In this document: positions 1 to 6,761 of the stretch, in pieces
Numbering within the stretch: position 1 is the first letter of the stretch
How the letters are laid out: the number at the start of each line of letters is the position of its first letter
Source of the DNA: Planctomycetota bacterium
Lineage (GTDB): Bacteria > Planctomycetota > Planctomycetia > Pirellulales > UBA7805
DNA: 6,937 bases
Assembly (NCBI GenBank): GCA_030605285.1
Contig: JAUWIQ010000106.1
Coordinates: 1-6,937, forward strand
Direction: 5' to 3'
Made by a program: the position numbers and the translations under genes
The notes under the pieces: model-generated
What the model saw: only the letters and a program-made list of their open reading frames with translations
Told to the model about the DNA's origin: nothing
Databases searched by the model: none

Positions 1-195
1 CAATTTTTTAGTAAAATTTTTTCCTACTCATTTTCTTCACAAAACGCGACGAAGACGGTCCAAAAACCAGAAAACTTCGGAAAAATCTAGCGGTTGCGGG
101 TCCACTTCGCAGCCGTTATGCTGTCACGGCCAGAAATAAAAATAATGTCTTAAAGTACTTATAAATATAGGTTTACACAAAATATAAAATCGTGA
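1..195. other. AT-rich intergenic region, no gene seen
   Basis: I see no credible reading frame here on either strand. The left edge carries two copies of AATTTTTT (2-9 and 15-22) with starts 13 bp apart. They could be the tail of a terminator for an upstream gene outside the window, or simply AT-rich promoter-distal DNA. Positions 120-195 are also AT-rich and lead into the nrdJ promoter. The only clear secondary structure is the inverted repeat at 88-118, listed separately. Confidence 0.5.
81..118 (-). terminator. Terminator-like hairpin facing left
   Basis: TAGCGGTTGCG (88-98) pairs with CGCAGCCGTTA (108-118) as an 11-bp stem with two G-U wobbles and a 9-nt loop. Read on the minus strand, the stem is followed after two bases by TTTTT (85-81), the form of a Rho-independent terminator. 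No such tract follows on the plus strand, so it would stop leftward transcription, either antisense RNA from the nrdJ leader or readthrough. No leftward gene is visible inside the window, so the role is uncertain. Confidence 0.35.
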
Positions 196-223
196 TTGAC
201 TGACAACAAAAAGGTTATACAAT
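196..223 (+). promoter_or_regulatory. Sigma70-like promoter P1 of nrdJ
   Basis: TTGACT (196-201) matches five of six bases of the -35 consensus. TACAAT (218-223) matches five of six of the -10 consensus, with a 16-bp spacer. Transcription would begin near 230, giving a leader of about 205 nt before the nrdJ start. This is the best promoter-like pair in the upstream region, and AT-rich DNA lies just before it. No transcript data are available, and planctomycete promoters are not well defined by this consensus. Confidence 0.5.
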
Positions 224-233
224 CAGCCCCTCG

Positions 234-249
234 CAACACGATGTTGTAG
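234..249 (+). promoter_or_regulatory. NrdR-box-like site 1 (weak)
   Basis: CAACACGATGTTGTAG was compared with the 16-bp NrdR box consensus acaCwAtATaTwGtgt, quoted from memory. It keeps the CA and TTG arms and the central AT, about nine of 16 positions, and contains the short palindrome CAACA-cga-TGTTG. Alone it would not be called. It is listed because it begins exactly 31 bp before site 2, leaving a 15-bp gap, which is the tandem spacing known for NrdR boxes upstream of nrd operons. Confidence 0.3.
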
Positions 250-273
250 TCATAAGGGCATCGACTACAATAT
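241..273 (+). repeat. Strong inverted repeat in nrdJ leader
   Basis: TTGTAGTC (244-251) and GACTACAA (263-270) are perfect reverse complements. The pairing extends outward to 241 and 273 through one G-U pair, giving an 11-bp stem, and two more pairs can form inside around a bulged C262. In RNA from P1 this would be a stable hairpin about 11 nt from the 5' end. In DNA it is a dyad that could be an operator. No T-run follows, so it is not a terminator. Confidence 0.6.
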
Positions 274-290
274 ATGGGTGTTTTTATACT
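261..290 (+). promoter_or_regulatory. Possible second promoter P2 of nrdJ
   Basis: TATACT (285-290) matches five of six -10 bases. TCGACT (261-266), 18 bp upstream, matches four of six -35 bases. It is weaker than P1. It is of interest because the better NrdR-box-like site (265-280) would lie between its -35 and -10 elements, the usual place for a repressor, and the inverted repeat at 241-273 overlaps its -35. Confidence 0.3.
265..280 (+). promoter_or_regulatory. NrdR-box-like site 2
   Basis: CTACAATATATGGGTG matches nine of the ten core positions (CwAtATaTwG) of the NrdR box. The flanks are poorer, particularly on the right. NrdR is the zinc-finger/ATP-cone repressor that controls ribonucleotide reductase genes of all classes in many bacteria, so a site upstream of nrdJ makes sense. 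It overlaps the right arm of the 241-273 inverted repeat and sits inside candidate promoter P2. Confidence 0.45.
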
Positions 291-304
291 GCTTGTGGGG
301 GGTG

Positions 305-368
305 CGAAGACTTCTTGGCGTCTCGGGGGCAGATTTCTTCTAATCGGCTAGGCGGGCTGTGTGAAGAA
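305..368 (+). promoter_or_regulatory. Structured nrdJ leader with alternative pairings
   Basis: A small hairpin pairs AGAC (308-311) with GTCT (320-323), extended by C305-G325 and G306-C324 around a bulged A307. Its loop contains TTCTT. A second possible stem pairs TTCTTC (335-340) with GAAGAA (363-368). The loop pyrimidines of the first hairpin could pair with the same GAAGAA, so alternative folds are possible. I do not recognise a known riboswitch class. The functional meaning is inference. Confidence 0.25.
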
Positions 369-420
369 TTTAATGTAAATATGTTCAGTAATTTGGTACG
401 GATGCCTGCAACTCTAGCTC

Positions 421-427
421 GAAAGGA
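421..427 (+). promoter_or_regulatory. Ribosome binding site of nrdJ
   Basis: GAAAGGA ends 8 nt before the ATG at 436, a good Shine-Dalgarno position. An in-frame TAG at 415-417 closes the frame upstream, so together they fix the nrdJ start. Confidence 0.65.
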
Positions 428-435
428 CTCGCGCG

Positions 436-3420
436 ATGGCTACTGTCGACGTGGACGTTTCCTCCCGAAGTCTGTTTGATCAAAAGCGCAAGGAAAGCGT
501 TCCTGGCCTCTCTGTAGAGCCGATTTTCTGTCCGTCGGATGTCGCGGATCCTTTTGAAACGGTCGATTGGGAGCAGCGCGTTGCCCAGATCAAGGGTGAA
601 AACGGGGAACTGCTCTTCGAGCAAGCCGACTGTGAGATCCCGGCTGGTTGGAGCCAGTTGGCCACTAACGTCGTAGTAAGCAAATACTTCTATGGCGAAA
701 ACGGCACACCCGAACGGGAACACAGCGTTCGCCAATTGATCCATCGGGTCAGTCGGACAATAGCCGACTGGGGGTTGAGCGACGGATATTTTGCTTCTCC
801 TGAATCGAGCGAAATCTTTTACCGGGAACTCACTTGGCTTTGCTTGCATCAGTATGGCGCCTTTAACTCACCTGTTTGGTTCAATGTCGGACTCTATCAC
901 CAATACGGAATAACCGGAACACAATGTAATTGGCACTGGGATCCAGAATCGGCCACAGTCAGGCAACCCGAAAATCCGTATGAGTATCCCCAGAGTTCCG
1001 CATGCTTCATTCAGAGTGTCAACGACAACATGGAAGCCATTATGCAGCTGGCAACCAGCGAAGCCATGCTGTTCAAATTCGGCAGCGGGACCGGAACCGA
1101 TCTCTCCACAATACGATCCTATCGTGAAAAGCTCTCCGGTGGCGGTCGGCCATCAGGTCCGCTCTCGTTCATGCGGGTTTACGACCAGATTGCAGCGGTT
1201 GTTAAAAGTGGTGGTAAAACGCGCCGTGCCGCCAAGATGCAATCTCTCAAGATCTGGCATCCGGACATTATGGAATTTATCGAGTGTAAAGCCAAGGAAG
1301 AGGCCAAAGCACACTGCCTGATCGAAAAAGGTGGTTACGAAGCGAATTTTAATGGAGAAGCCTACAACTCCATCATGTTTCAGAACGCCAACCTTTCCGT
1401 CCGTGTCACAGACGATTTCATGAAGGCTCTGATTGAGGAGGAGGAATGGGAGACACACTGGGTCACGGATGCCCGCAAAGCGGGCCCCAGTTATCCGGCG
1501 ACTGAAGTTTGGGAAAAAATGGCCTCAACGGCATGGAAGTGCGGAGATCCGGGTGTCCAATATGACACCACCATCAATCGTTGGCACACATGTCCCAATT
1601 CGGGCCGCATCAATGCCAGCAATCCCTGTAGCGAATACATGTTCCTGGACGATACGGCCTGCAATCTCGCCAGCATCAATTTGATGAAAATGTGCCGCGA
1701 GGATGGCACATTCGACGTGGAACGATTCAAACATGCCTGCCGTATTTTCTTCGTGGCCCAGGAGATCCTAGTCGATCATGCGAGCTATCCCACGGCGACG
1801 ATTGCTGCCAACAGCCACCGCTACCGTCCGGTTGGGCTTGGATATTCTAACCTAGGTAGCCTGCTTATGACGGGCGGTCATGCCTACGATTCGGATGCCG
1901 GATATGGCATCTGTGGTGCGATCACCGCGTTGTTGCATGGCGCCGCCAATCTCGCGAGTGTCGAAATGGCCGCAGTCGTCGGGCCGTTTGAGGGCTATGA
2001 AAGCAATCGGGAGGAAATGCTACGTGTGATGCAAATGCATCGCGATGCCGTTGAAAACATTGATCCAACTTGCCCTGCCGATCTGGTATCGGCATCTCGC
2101 GCGTTGTGGGATGATGTACTCAGTGCGGGTAAACGCATCGGATTCCGCAACGCTCAAGCGACCGTGCTGGCACCGACCGGTACCATTAGTTTCCTCATGG
2201 ACTGCGACACGACTGGTATCGAACCAGATATTGCCCTGGTGAAATACAAACAGCTGGCTGGAGGCGGGATGCTCAAAATGATCAATCAATCCGTGCCCCA
2301 AGCACTCAAGACACTGGGGTACGATCAACCCCAGATTGAGGCAATCACGGCCTATATCGACAAGAACGACAAAATCGAAGGCGCGCCGGAATTGGCGGAT
2401 CAGCATCTGCCGGTCTTTGACTGTGCCTTTGAGCCCTCCGGTGGAGGTCGTTCGATTGACTGGCCAGCGCATGTGCGAATGATGGCTGCGGCTCAGCCGT
2501 TTCTTTCAGGTGCGATATCAAAAACGGTCAATATGCCCTCCACGGTAACCGCTGAGGATATTGCGGAAGCGTATACCTGGGGCTGGCGAATCGGCTTGAA
2601 GGCACTAGCCATCTACCGCGATGGCTCCAAACAGAGTCAGCCGCTATCCACTTCGACTGAAGCGGACAAAATGTTGCAAAAGCAGGCTTCTGCTCCACGG
2701 CGGGAACGGCTGCCCGACACTCGGCAATCCATTACGCACAAGTTCAGCATCGATGGGCATGAGGGTTATCTCAATGTGGGTCTCTATGAGAATGGCAAGC
2801 CGGGCGAACTCTTTATCACCATGGCTAAGGAAGGAAGTACCATCGGTGGCCTGATGGACAGTTTTGGAACGGCCGTATCGATGAGCCTGCAGTATGGGGT
2901 CCCCTTGGAGGTTTTAGTCAATAAGTTCTCACATACCCGCTTTGAACCGATGGGATTCAGTCAGAACTCCGATATTCGTTATGCCAAGAGTGTGGTTGAT
3001 TACATCTTCCGCTGGTTAGGTTGCCAATTTATTCCCGGTTTTCGCGAGGCGAGCCTCGGCATCCCACTCGCAGTAAGTCCCGAGAGAGAGGGCACATCGG
3101 AGGATGAGGAGTCGGAGTTGGAGCCCGTCGCCACGAAGGCCGGCGGGCAAACCGAGGGTCATGGAACGACTCATCCGGCCCGCCAGCCCAGTAACGATCG
3201 TCTCAATGGCAACGGTAAGGCTCGCAAGGGGAGCGCCTCCCAGTTAGCCGACGCAGGAGTCGCACCCATACGTTTCGATTCGTCCGATACGGCGATTGGA
3301 ACGCAGTTTTCAAAATTCCAGCTGGACGCACCCAGCTGTGACAACTGCGGTTCGATCACGGTACGCAACGGCAATTGTTATCTCTGTCACAATTGTGGCA
3401 ATAGCTTAGGATGCTCATAA
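436..3420 (+). CDS. nrdJ: Adenosylcobalamin-dependent (class II) ribonucleotide reductase
   Basis: This cytosolic enzyme reduces ribonucleotides to deoxyribonucleotides, using adenosylcobalamin to generate a cysteine thiyl radical, so it needs no oxygen and no small subunit. The product is 994 residues. The N-terminal class II domain includes FNSPVWFNVG (143-152). The ten-stranded barrel carries FGSGTG (215-220), the catalytic NPCSE (N396, C398 as radical site, E400), the reducible pair C190 (SSACF) and C409 (DTACNL), and the phosphate-binding PTGTIS (580-585) followed by GIEPD (594-598). A TSCPD-type module spans about 767-870, then a polar linker (880-940). The tail is Cys-rich: CxxC (968, 971), C981, C984, C987 and C993, expected to re-reduce the active site and possibly bind zinc. 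I see no N-terminal ATP-cone, intein or frameshift. The start is fixed by an in-frame stop at 415 and GAAAGGA at 421-427. NrdR control is suggested by upstream boxes. Confidence 0.96.
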   Translation: MATVDVDVSSRSLFDQKRKESVPGLSVEPIFCPSDVADPFETVDWEQRVAQIKGENGELLFEQADCEIPAGWSQLATNVVVSKYFYGENGTPEREHSVRQLIHRVSRTIADWGLSDGYFASPESSEIFYRELTWLCLHQYGAFNSPVWFNVGLYHQYGITGTQCNWHWDPESATVRQPENPYEYPQSSACFIQSVNDNMEAIMQLATSEAMLFKFGSGTGTDLSTIRSYREKLSGGGRPSGPLSFMRVYDQIAAVVKSGGKTRRAAKMQSLKIWHPDIMEFIECKAKEEAKAHCLIEKGGYEANFNGEAYNSIMFQNANLSVRVTDDFMKALIEEEEWETHWVTDARKAGPSYPATEVWEKMASTAWKCGDPGVQYDTTINRWHTCPNSGRINASNPCSEYMFLDDTACNLASINLMKMCREDGTFDVERFKHACRIFFVAQEILVDHASYPTATIAANSHRYRPVGLGYSNLGSLLMTGGHAYDSDAGYGICGAITALLHGAANLASVEMAAVVGPFEGYESNREEMLRVMQMHRDAVENIDPTCPADLVSASRALWDDVLSAGKRIGFRNAQATVLAPTGTISFLMDCDTTGIEPDIALVKYKQLAGGGMLKMINQSVPQALKTLGYDQPQIEAITAYIDKNDKIEGAPELADQHLPVFDCAFEPSGGGRSIDWPAHVRMMAAAQPFLSGAISKTVNMPSTVTAEDIAEAYTWGWRIGLKALAIYRDGSKQSQPLSTSTEADKMLQKQASAPRRERLPDTRQSITHKFSIDGHEGYLNVGLYENGKPGELFITMAKEGSTIGGLMDSFGTAVSMSLQYGVPLEVLVNKFSHTRFEPMGFSQNSDIRYAKSVVDYIFRWLGCQFIPGFREASLGIPLAVSPEREGTSEDEESELEPVATKAGGQTEGHGTTHPARQPSNDRLNGNGKARKGSASQLADAGVAPIRFDSSDTAIGTQFSKFQLDAPSCDNCGSITVRNGNCYLCHNCGNSLGCS

Positions 3421-3432
3421 ACCGAGATCCTC

Positions 3433-3479
3433 AAAATGCACACATTCCCCTAGGCCACCCCTCGGGAGCGGCGCATTTT
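3433..3479. terminator. Possible bidirectional terminator between nrdJ and glnE
   Basis: AAAATGC (3433-3439) pairs perfectly with GCATTTT (3473-3479). TCCC (3446-3449) and GGGA (3464-3467) can extend the helix inside, leaving a 14-nt loop. On each strand the outer arm ends in four Ts. The 3' ends of the two genes converge here, so one element could stop both transcripts. The T-tracts are short and the inner pairing is interrupted, so strength is uncertain. Confidence 0.45.
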
Positions 3480-3491
3480 CTGCACAATTCT

Positions 3492-3511
3492 GCCTCTCCT
3501 GACAAAGAGGC
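3492..3511. repeat. Short inverted repeat in convergent gap
   Basis: GCCTCT (3492-3497) and AGAGGC (3506-3511) form a perfect 6-bp stem with an 8-nt loop. The left arm can alternatively pair with GGGGAGGC (3524-3531). There is no T-tract, but the element may add to termination between the convergent genes, particularly for leftward glnE transcripts, which meet it just after the stop codon. Confidence 0.3.
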
Positions 3512-3560
3512 GATCGCCGTCACGGGGAGGCCGCCAACTCCCGATCGAATCGCAAGTCGC

Positions 3561-6500
3561 CTAGGATGGGGCGACTGCAGACTGCTCAAAAAAACGTTCA
3601 AAGAGCTGGCGATTTTTCCGCCTGTAGCTTTCAAAATCTTTCAAAAGATCTGTGGGCCCAGCATAGTGCATGGCTGCAGCCAGCTTCACCAAGCCATCAC
3701 CTTCGGGCACATCATCCCGCGCTACAAAATCAAACAACTGCAGACGGGATTTAAGTAGCCAGAGAAAGCGATAGCTCCGAGTGAAAAATTGGAAATCCTC
3801 ATCCGTTAGCAGATCCTCTTCACGGAGGGCCATTAACGCCGCCATCGTATTGGATTGTTGCAAGGACGGGCGGGATGCTCCGTAACGCAGTTGCAACATT
3901 TGGACAATGAACTCAATGTCGACAAGACCGCCTCTGCCTCGTTTGAGGTTGTCGCTGTGGCTAGCTTGTTCCAAACGCTCTCGCATCTGCACCATTTCGT
4001 CCGCATCTGCCGGGCTCCAGGGTTTGATAAACACCGCCTTCCGCAGCACATCCACGATCTGTGCCTGGAGGATTTCATTACCAAGTACCACGCGGGCACG
4101 ACAGAGGGCCATCCGTTCCCACAAGTGCCCCTGTTCCTCGCTGAAATATTTCGAGAAGGCCTCCAGCGAGGTCGCCAAAGGCCCGCTCTGACCTGTGGGT
4201 CGCAGACGAGGATCGATTTCGTAGAGTCGGCCAAACGCACCGATCTGATTGGCGGATTTTATGATCCGCTGCCCCAGTTCGCCGAAAAAATGCTGGTTGG
4301 AGGTCACATGCTGGTGCTTGCGATCGGAGCGACGATGCTGGGTACCACCCTCCCCTTCGTAGAGAAATACCACGTCGAGGTCGCTCTGGTAATTCAGTTC
4401 ACGACCCCCAAATTGACCCATCGCCAGAATCACAAATTCCGCGATATGGCCCGCCCTCGGACCCAACGCAACGACGGGCTCTCCAACACGCTGTACCAAC
4501 TTGGGATACTCGATTCTTGTGATCTGTCTCAGACAGGACTCTGCAATATCTGCAAGGGTTCCGGTGGTCGTATGAATTTCTTCCTTATCCAGGATATCCC
4601 GCACACCCACTCGTAAGATGTGCGCATTTTTAAAGCTGTGTAAGATCGACTCGGGTTCCTCCGCGCCCCGACACAACTCAAAGAGCATTGCCTCTAAACG
4701 GCGTTGGTCCGGGAGTTTATCCAGGACCAGGCTATCCATCAATTCATCAATCATCCCCGGATTGCGAATTAGAATATTAGACAGATAGGGACTCGTCGCG
4801 CACAAATCGACGTAAAGTTCCAGCGTGGGTGGATTGAAGCTGAACAGTTCCCAAAGTACTCCCTTTCCCCCCAAGGAATTACTGACGCGACAGAGGTCCA
4901 ACAGCGTGGAATCGGGATCCGGACGCCGTTCTATTGCCTTGAGCAATCGCGGAGCTATGGATGCGAAAAAATGTCGGCAGCGTCTCGGCGACAAAAATTG
5001 AAAAGATTCTTGCGACAATTCCATCAGGTTGCGATACGCTTGCGCCGGGTCCTTAAAACGAAACTTCTCTAGAAGTCGTATTTGTTGGGGAGGCGGATTG
5101 GGATCTAAGACGAGATCCACCTCGGGCTCTGCGGGGGCGGATTCTCTGAATGCGTCGTGGAGGAGATGGTCGAGTACCCTGCGATTTTCAACGGTTATTT
5201 TTTTATATTCCGTATCAAAAGAATACCGGGGATCCTCGCTCGCATCACGCTGATAGCCCATGCGAATGGCCAGTTTCCGGCGTTCGCGATCATCGCGCGG
5301 TAATTGATGTGTTTGCAGATCGAACATGATTTGCAGGCGATGCTCGATCTTCCGCAAAAACCGGTAATTCTCTGAAAGAATCGCCTGTTCCTGAGCACTC
5401 AGGCAACCCTTGTCAGCCAACTGCACAATTGCAGCGAGGGTATTACCGGTCCGAACCGAAGGAATATCACCCCCATTGAGTAGCTGCAAAAACTGGATCA
5501 CAAATTCTATATCTCGGATGCCACCATGTCCGGTTTTCACATCGAATGACTCTTCGCCTTTGCTTTGCGTAAGATGTTCAATCCGACGTTTCAAGGCTTT
5601 GATTTCGGTGATATCTGCCAGACTCAAATACCGCCGATAGATCCATGGGGTAAGTTGATGGAGAAACTGCTGCCCCAATTCTCTGTCACCCGCCACAGGT
5701 CTTGATTTGACATAAGCTTGCCGCTCCCAAGTCCGGCCCGAAAGATCGTAATACTGTTTTGCCGTCTCAGCGCAAATCACAAGCGGAGCCTGGGAACCAC
5801 CCGGGCGGAGGCGGAGATCAACACGATAAAGGCATCCTAGTTCTGTCGTCGAAGTTAAGAGCTTAATCAGATCCTTTGCAAGCGTGTTAAAAAATTCTTT
5901 ATTCGTCTGCGTCTGGGATCCATCTGTTTTTCCATCATGATCGTAAATACAAATGATATCGATGTCACTTGAATAATTTAGTTCCAATCCACCCAGTTTT
6001 CCCATTCCCAGGATGGAAAACTCTGCAGGTTCTCCCTTGGGACCGCGCGGGACACCCCACCGATCGATATGTTTGCGGCGTAGGAAACGGACTGCTCCCT
6101 CTAAAATTGCATCTGCTAAATAGGAAATCTGTTCGGTGATCGCTTCCAATCGCTGTTCACGAATCAGATCCCCGTAAGCGATGCGGAGTGATTCGCGACG
6201 TTTGAACCGTCGCAACACAGAACCGGCTCTTTGGGTATCGTGCTCGAGCGGGGCCAGATCGGCCCAGATTTCCTCCACCAAGGTCGACCTCTCCATCGGT
6301 TGACCCTCAGTGATTCGCAACAGATCGTAACTCTCAGGATCGGAAATAAGTAAATCGCTGAAATGTTGGCTGGCAGAAAACATTTGCACCAGGATTTTTA
6401 AAGCCTCCGGGTCTCGTTCGAATAATCCGCCCAGAGAGAGTGGGGTCCGGGAAGCTTCCACAAAACGTGCCAAATTATTTAGCGCCATGTCGGGATCACT

Positions 6501-6686
6501 CGACCGTGGCAAATATTCGCTGAGTTGCTGCGTAAGCGTTTTTAGTAGATCGGAGATCACCCCGGACTCCGTGATCCGTGCCAAATTCTCCCTGCCTCGA
6601 TCAGGATCTTCCAGCCCCATGCCGAGCAATAGATCGATCGCCACATGATCCGCGCGGGCATTTTTTGGGGCGGGTTCAGTATTCAT
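3561..6686 (-). CDS. glnE: Bifunctional glutamine synthetase adenylyltransferase / adenylyl-removing enzyme
   Basis: GlnE attaches AMP to a tyrosine of glutamine synthetase to lower its activity when nitrogen is plentiful, and removes it when nitrogen is scarce; in well-studied bacteria PII protein and glutamine set the direction. The duplicated layout is clear. The N-terminal nucleotidyltransferase (adenylyl-removing) has GMGKLGGLELNYSSDID, with metal ligands D241 and D243, followed by a helical domain with GHGGIRDIE (386-394). The C-terminal one (adenylylating) has AMGQFGGRELNYQSDLD, with D769 and D771, followed by GRGGLVDIE (917-925). Both active sites look intact. From the ATG the protein is 1041 residues, somewhat longer than E. 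coli GlnE (about 946). The frame also stays open to a GTG at 6743 (1060 residues). I prefer the ATG at 6686 because the extra 19 residues look non-conserved, but neither start has a good ribosome binding site. miaB lies just upstream on the same strand. Confidence 0.95.
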   Translation of the reverse strand: MNTEPAPKNARADHVAIDLLLGMGLEDPDRGRENLARITESGVISDLLKTLTQQLSEYLPRSSDPDMALNNLARFVEASRTPLSLGGLFERDPEALKILVQMFSASQHFSDLLISDPESYDLLRITEGQPMERSTLVEEIWADLAPLEHDTQRAGSVLRRFKRRESLRIAYGDLIREQRLEAITEQISYLADAILEGAVRFLRRKHIDRWGVPRGPKGEPAEFSILGMGKLGGLELNYSSDIDIICIYDHDGKTDGSQTQTNKEFFNTLAKDLIKLLTSTTELGCLYRVDLRLRPGGSQAPLVICAETAKQYYDLSGRTWERQAYVKSRPVAGDRELGQQFLHQLTPWIYRRYLSLADITEIKALKRRIEHLTQSKGEESFDVKTGHGGIRDIEFVIQFLQLLNGGDIPSVRTGNTLAAIVQLADKGCLSAQEQAILSENYRFLRKIEHRLQIMFDLQTHQLPRDDRERRKLAIRMGYQRDASEDPRYSFDTEYKKITVENRRVLDHLLHDAFRESAPAEPEVDLVLDPNPPPQQIRLLEKFRFKDPAQAYRNLMELSQESFQFLSPRRCRHFFASIAPRLLKAIERRPDPDSTLLDLCRVSNSLGGKGVLWELFSFNPPTLELYVDLCATSPYLSNILIRNPGMIDELMDSLVLDKLPDQRRLEAMLFELCRGAEEPESILHSFKNAHILRVGVRDILDKEEIHTTTGTLADIAESCLRQITRIEYPKLVQRVGEPVVALGPRAGHIAEFVILAMGQFGGRELNYQSDLDVVFLYEGEGGTQHRRSDRKHQHVTSNQHFFGELGQRIIKSANQIGAFGRLYEIDPRLRPTGQSGPLATSLEAFSKYFSEEQGHLWERMALCRARVVLGNEILQAQIVDVLRKAVFIKPWSPADADEMVQMRERLEQASHSDNLKRGRGGLVDIEFIVQMLQLRYGASRPSLQQSNTMAALMALREEDLLTDEDFQFFTRSYRFLWLLKSRLQLFDFVARDDVPEGDGLVKLAAAMHYAGPTDLLKDFESYRRKNRQLFERFFEQSAVAPS

Positions 6687-6761
6687 GAACGTTATCGGAT
6701 GAACACCATCGGTGCTATTTAAACATCTGTCATTTCTCAACACTCTGGCAGCAGGATCCGC
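6687..6761 (-). other. miaB-glnE junction
   Basis: There are 75 bases between the miaB stop and the preferred glnE ATG, or 18 if glnE begins at the GTG at 6743. A small 4-bp hairpin (6704-6714, CACC-atc-GGTG) is present without a T-tract. I see no convincing promoter, terminator or Shine-Dalgarno sequence. Co-transcription of miaB and glnE is the simplest reading. Confidence 0.4.

Noticed and set aside
1..22. Repeated AATTTTTT as a phased bent-DNA element
   Set aside because: Only two tracts, 13 bp apart, out of step with the helical repeat.
175..190. Further NrdR-like site ACACAAAATATAAAAT
   Set aside because: It matches many positions mainly because the area is AT-rich. It lacks the right-hand GTGT arm and is 90 bp from site 2, not in a known tandem spacing.
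224..330. Cobalamin riboswitch
   Set aside because: Only short look-alike fragments are present. I cannot find the full B12 box or the other conserved core elements in order, and these switches usually repress B12-independent reductases or uptake genes, not nrdJ.
274..351. 25-codon leader ORF (ATG at 274, TAG at 349) with hydrophobic residues
   Set aside because: There is no ribosome binding site, no run of a regulatory amino acid, and its start lies inside the NrdR-like site. A chance frame is more likely.
297..355. Possible G-quadruplex from G-runs at 297-302, 325-329 and 351-355
   Set aside because: There are only three runs, with long loops and one interrupted run. This does not meet a normal quadruplex pattern.
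3509..3518. GGCGATCGCC palindrome, containing the cyanobacterial HIP1 core
   Set aside because: I noticed it only once, and the proteins do not look cyanobacterial. A single 10-bp palindrome is expected by chance.
3855..4616. 253-codon open frame on the plus strand
   Set aside because: It lies wholly antisense to the conserved C-terminal half of glnE, and its protein shows no recognisable domain. It is a shadow frame.
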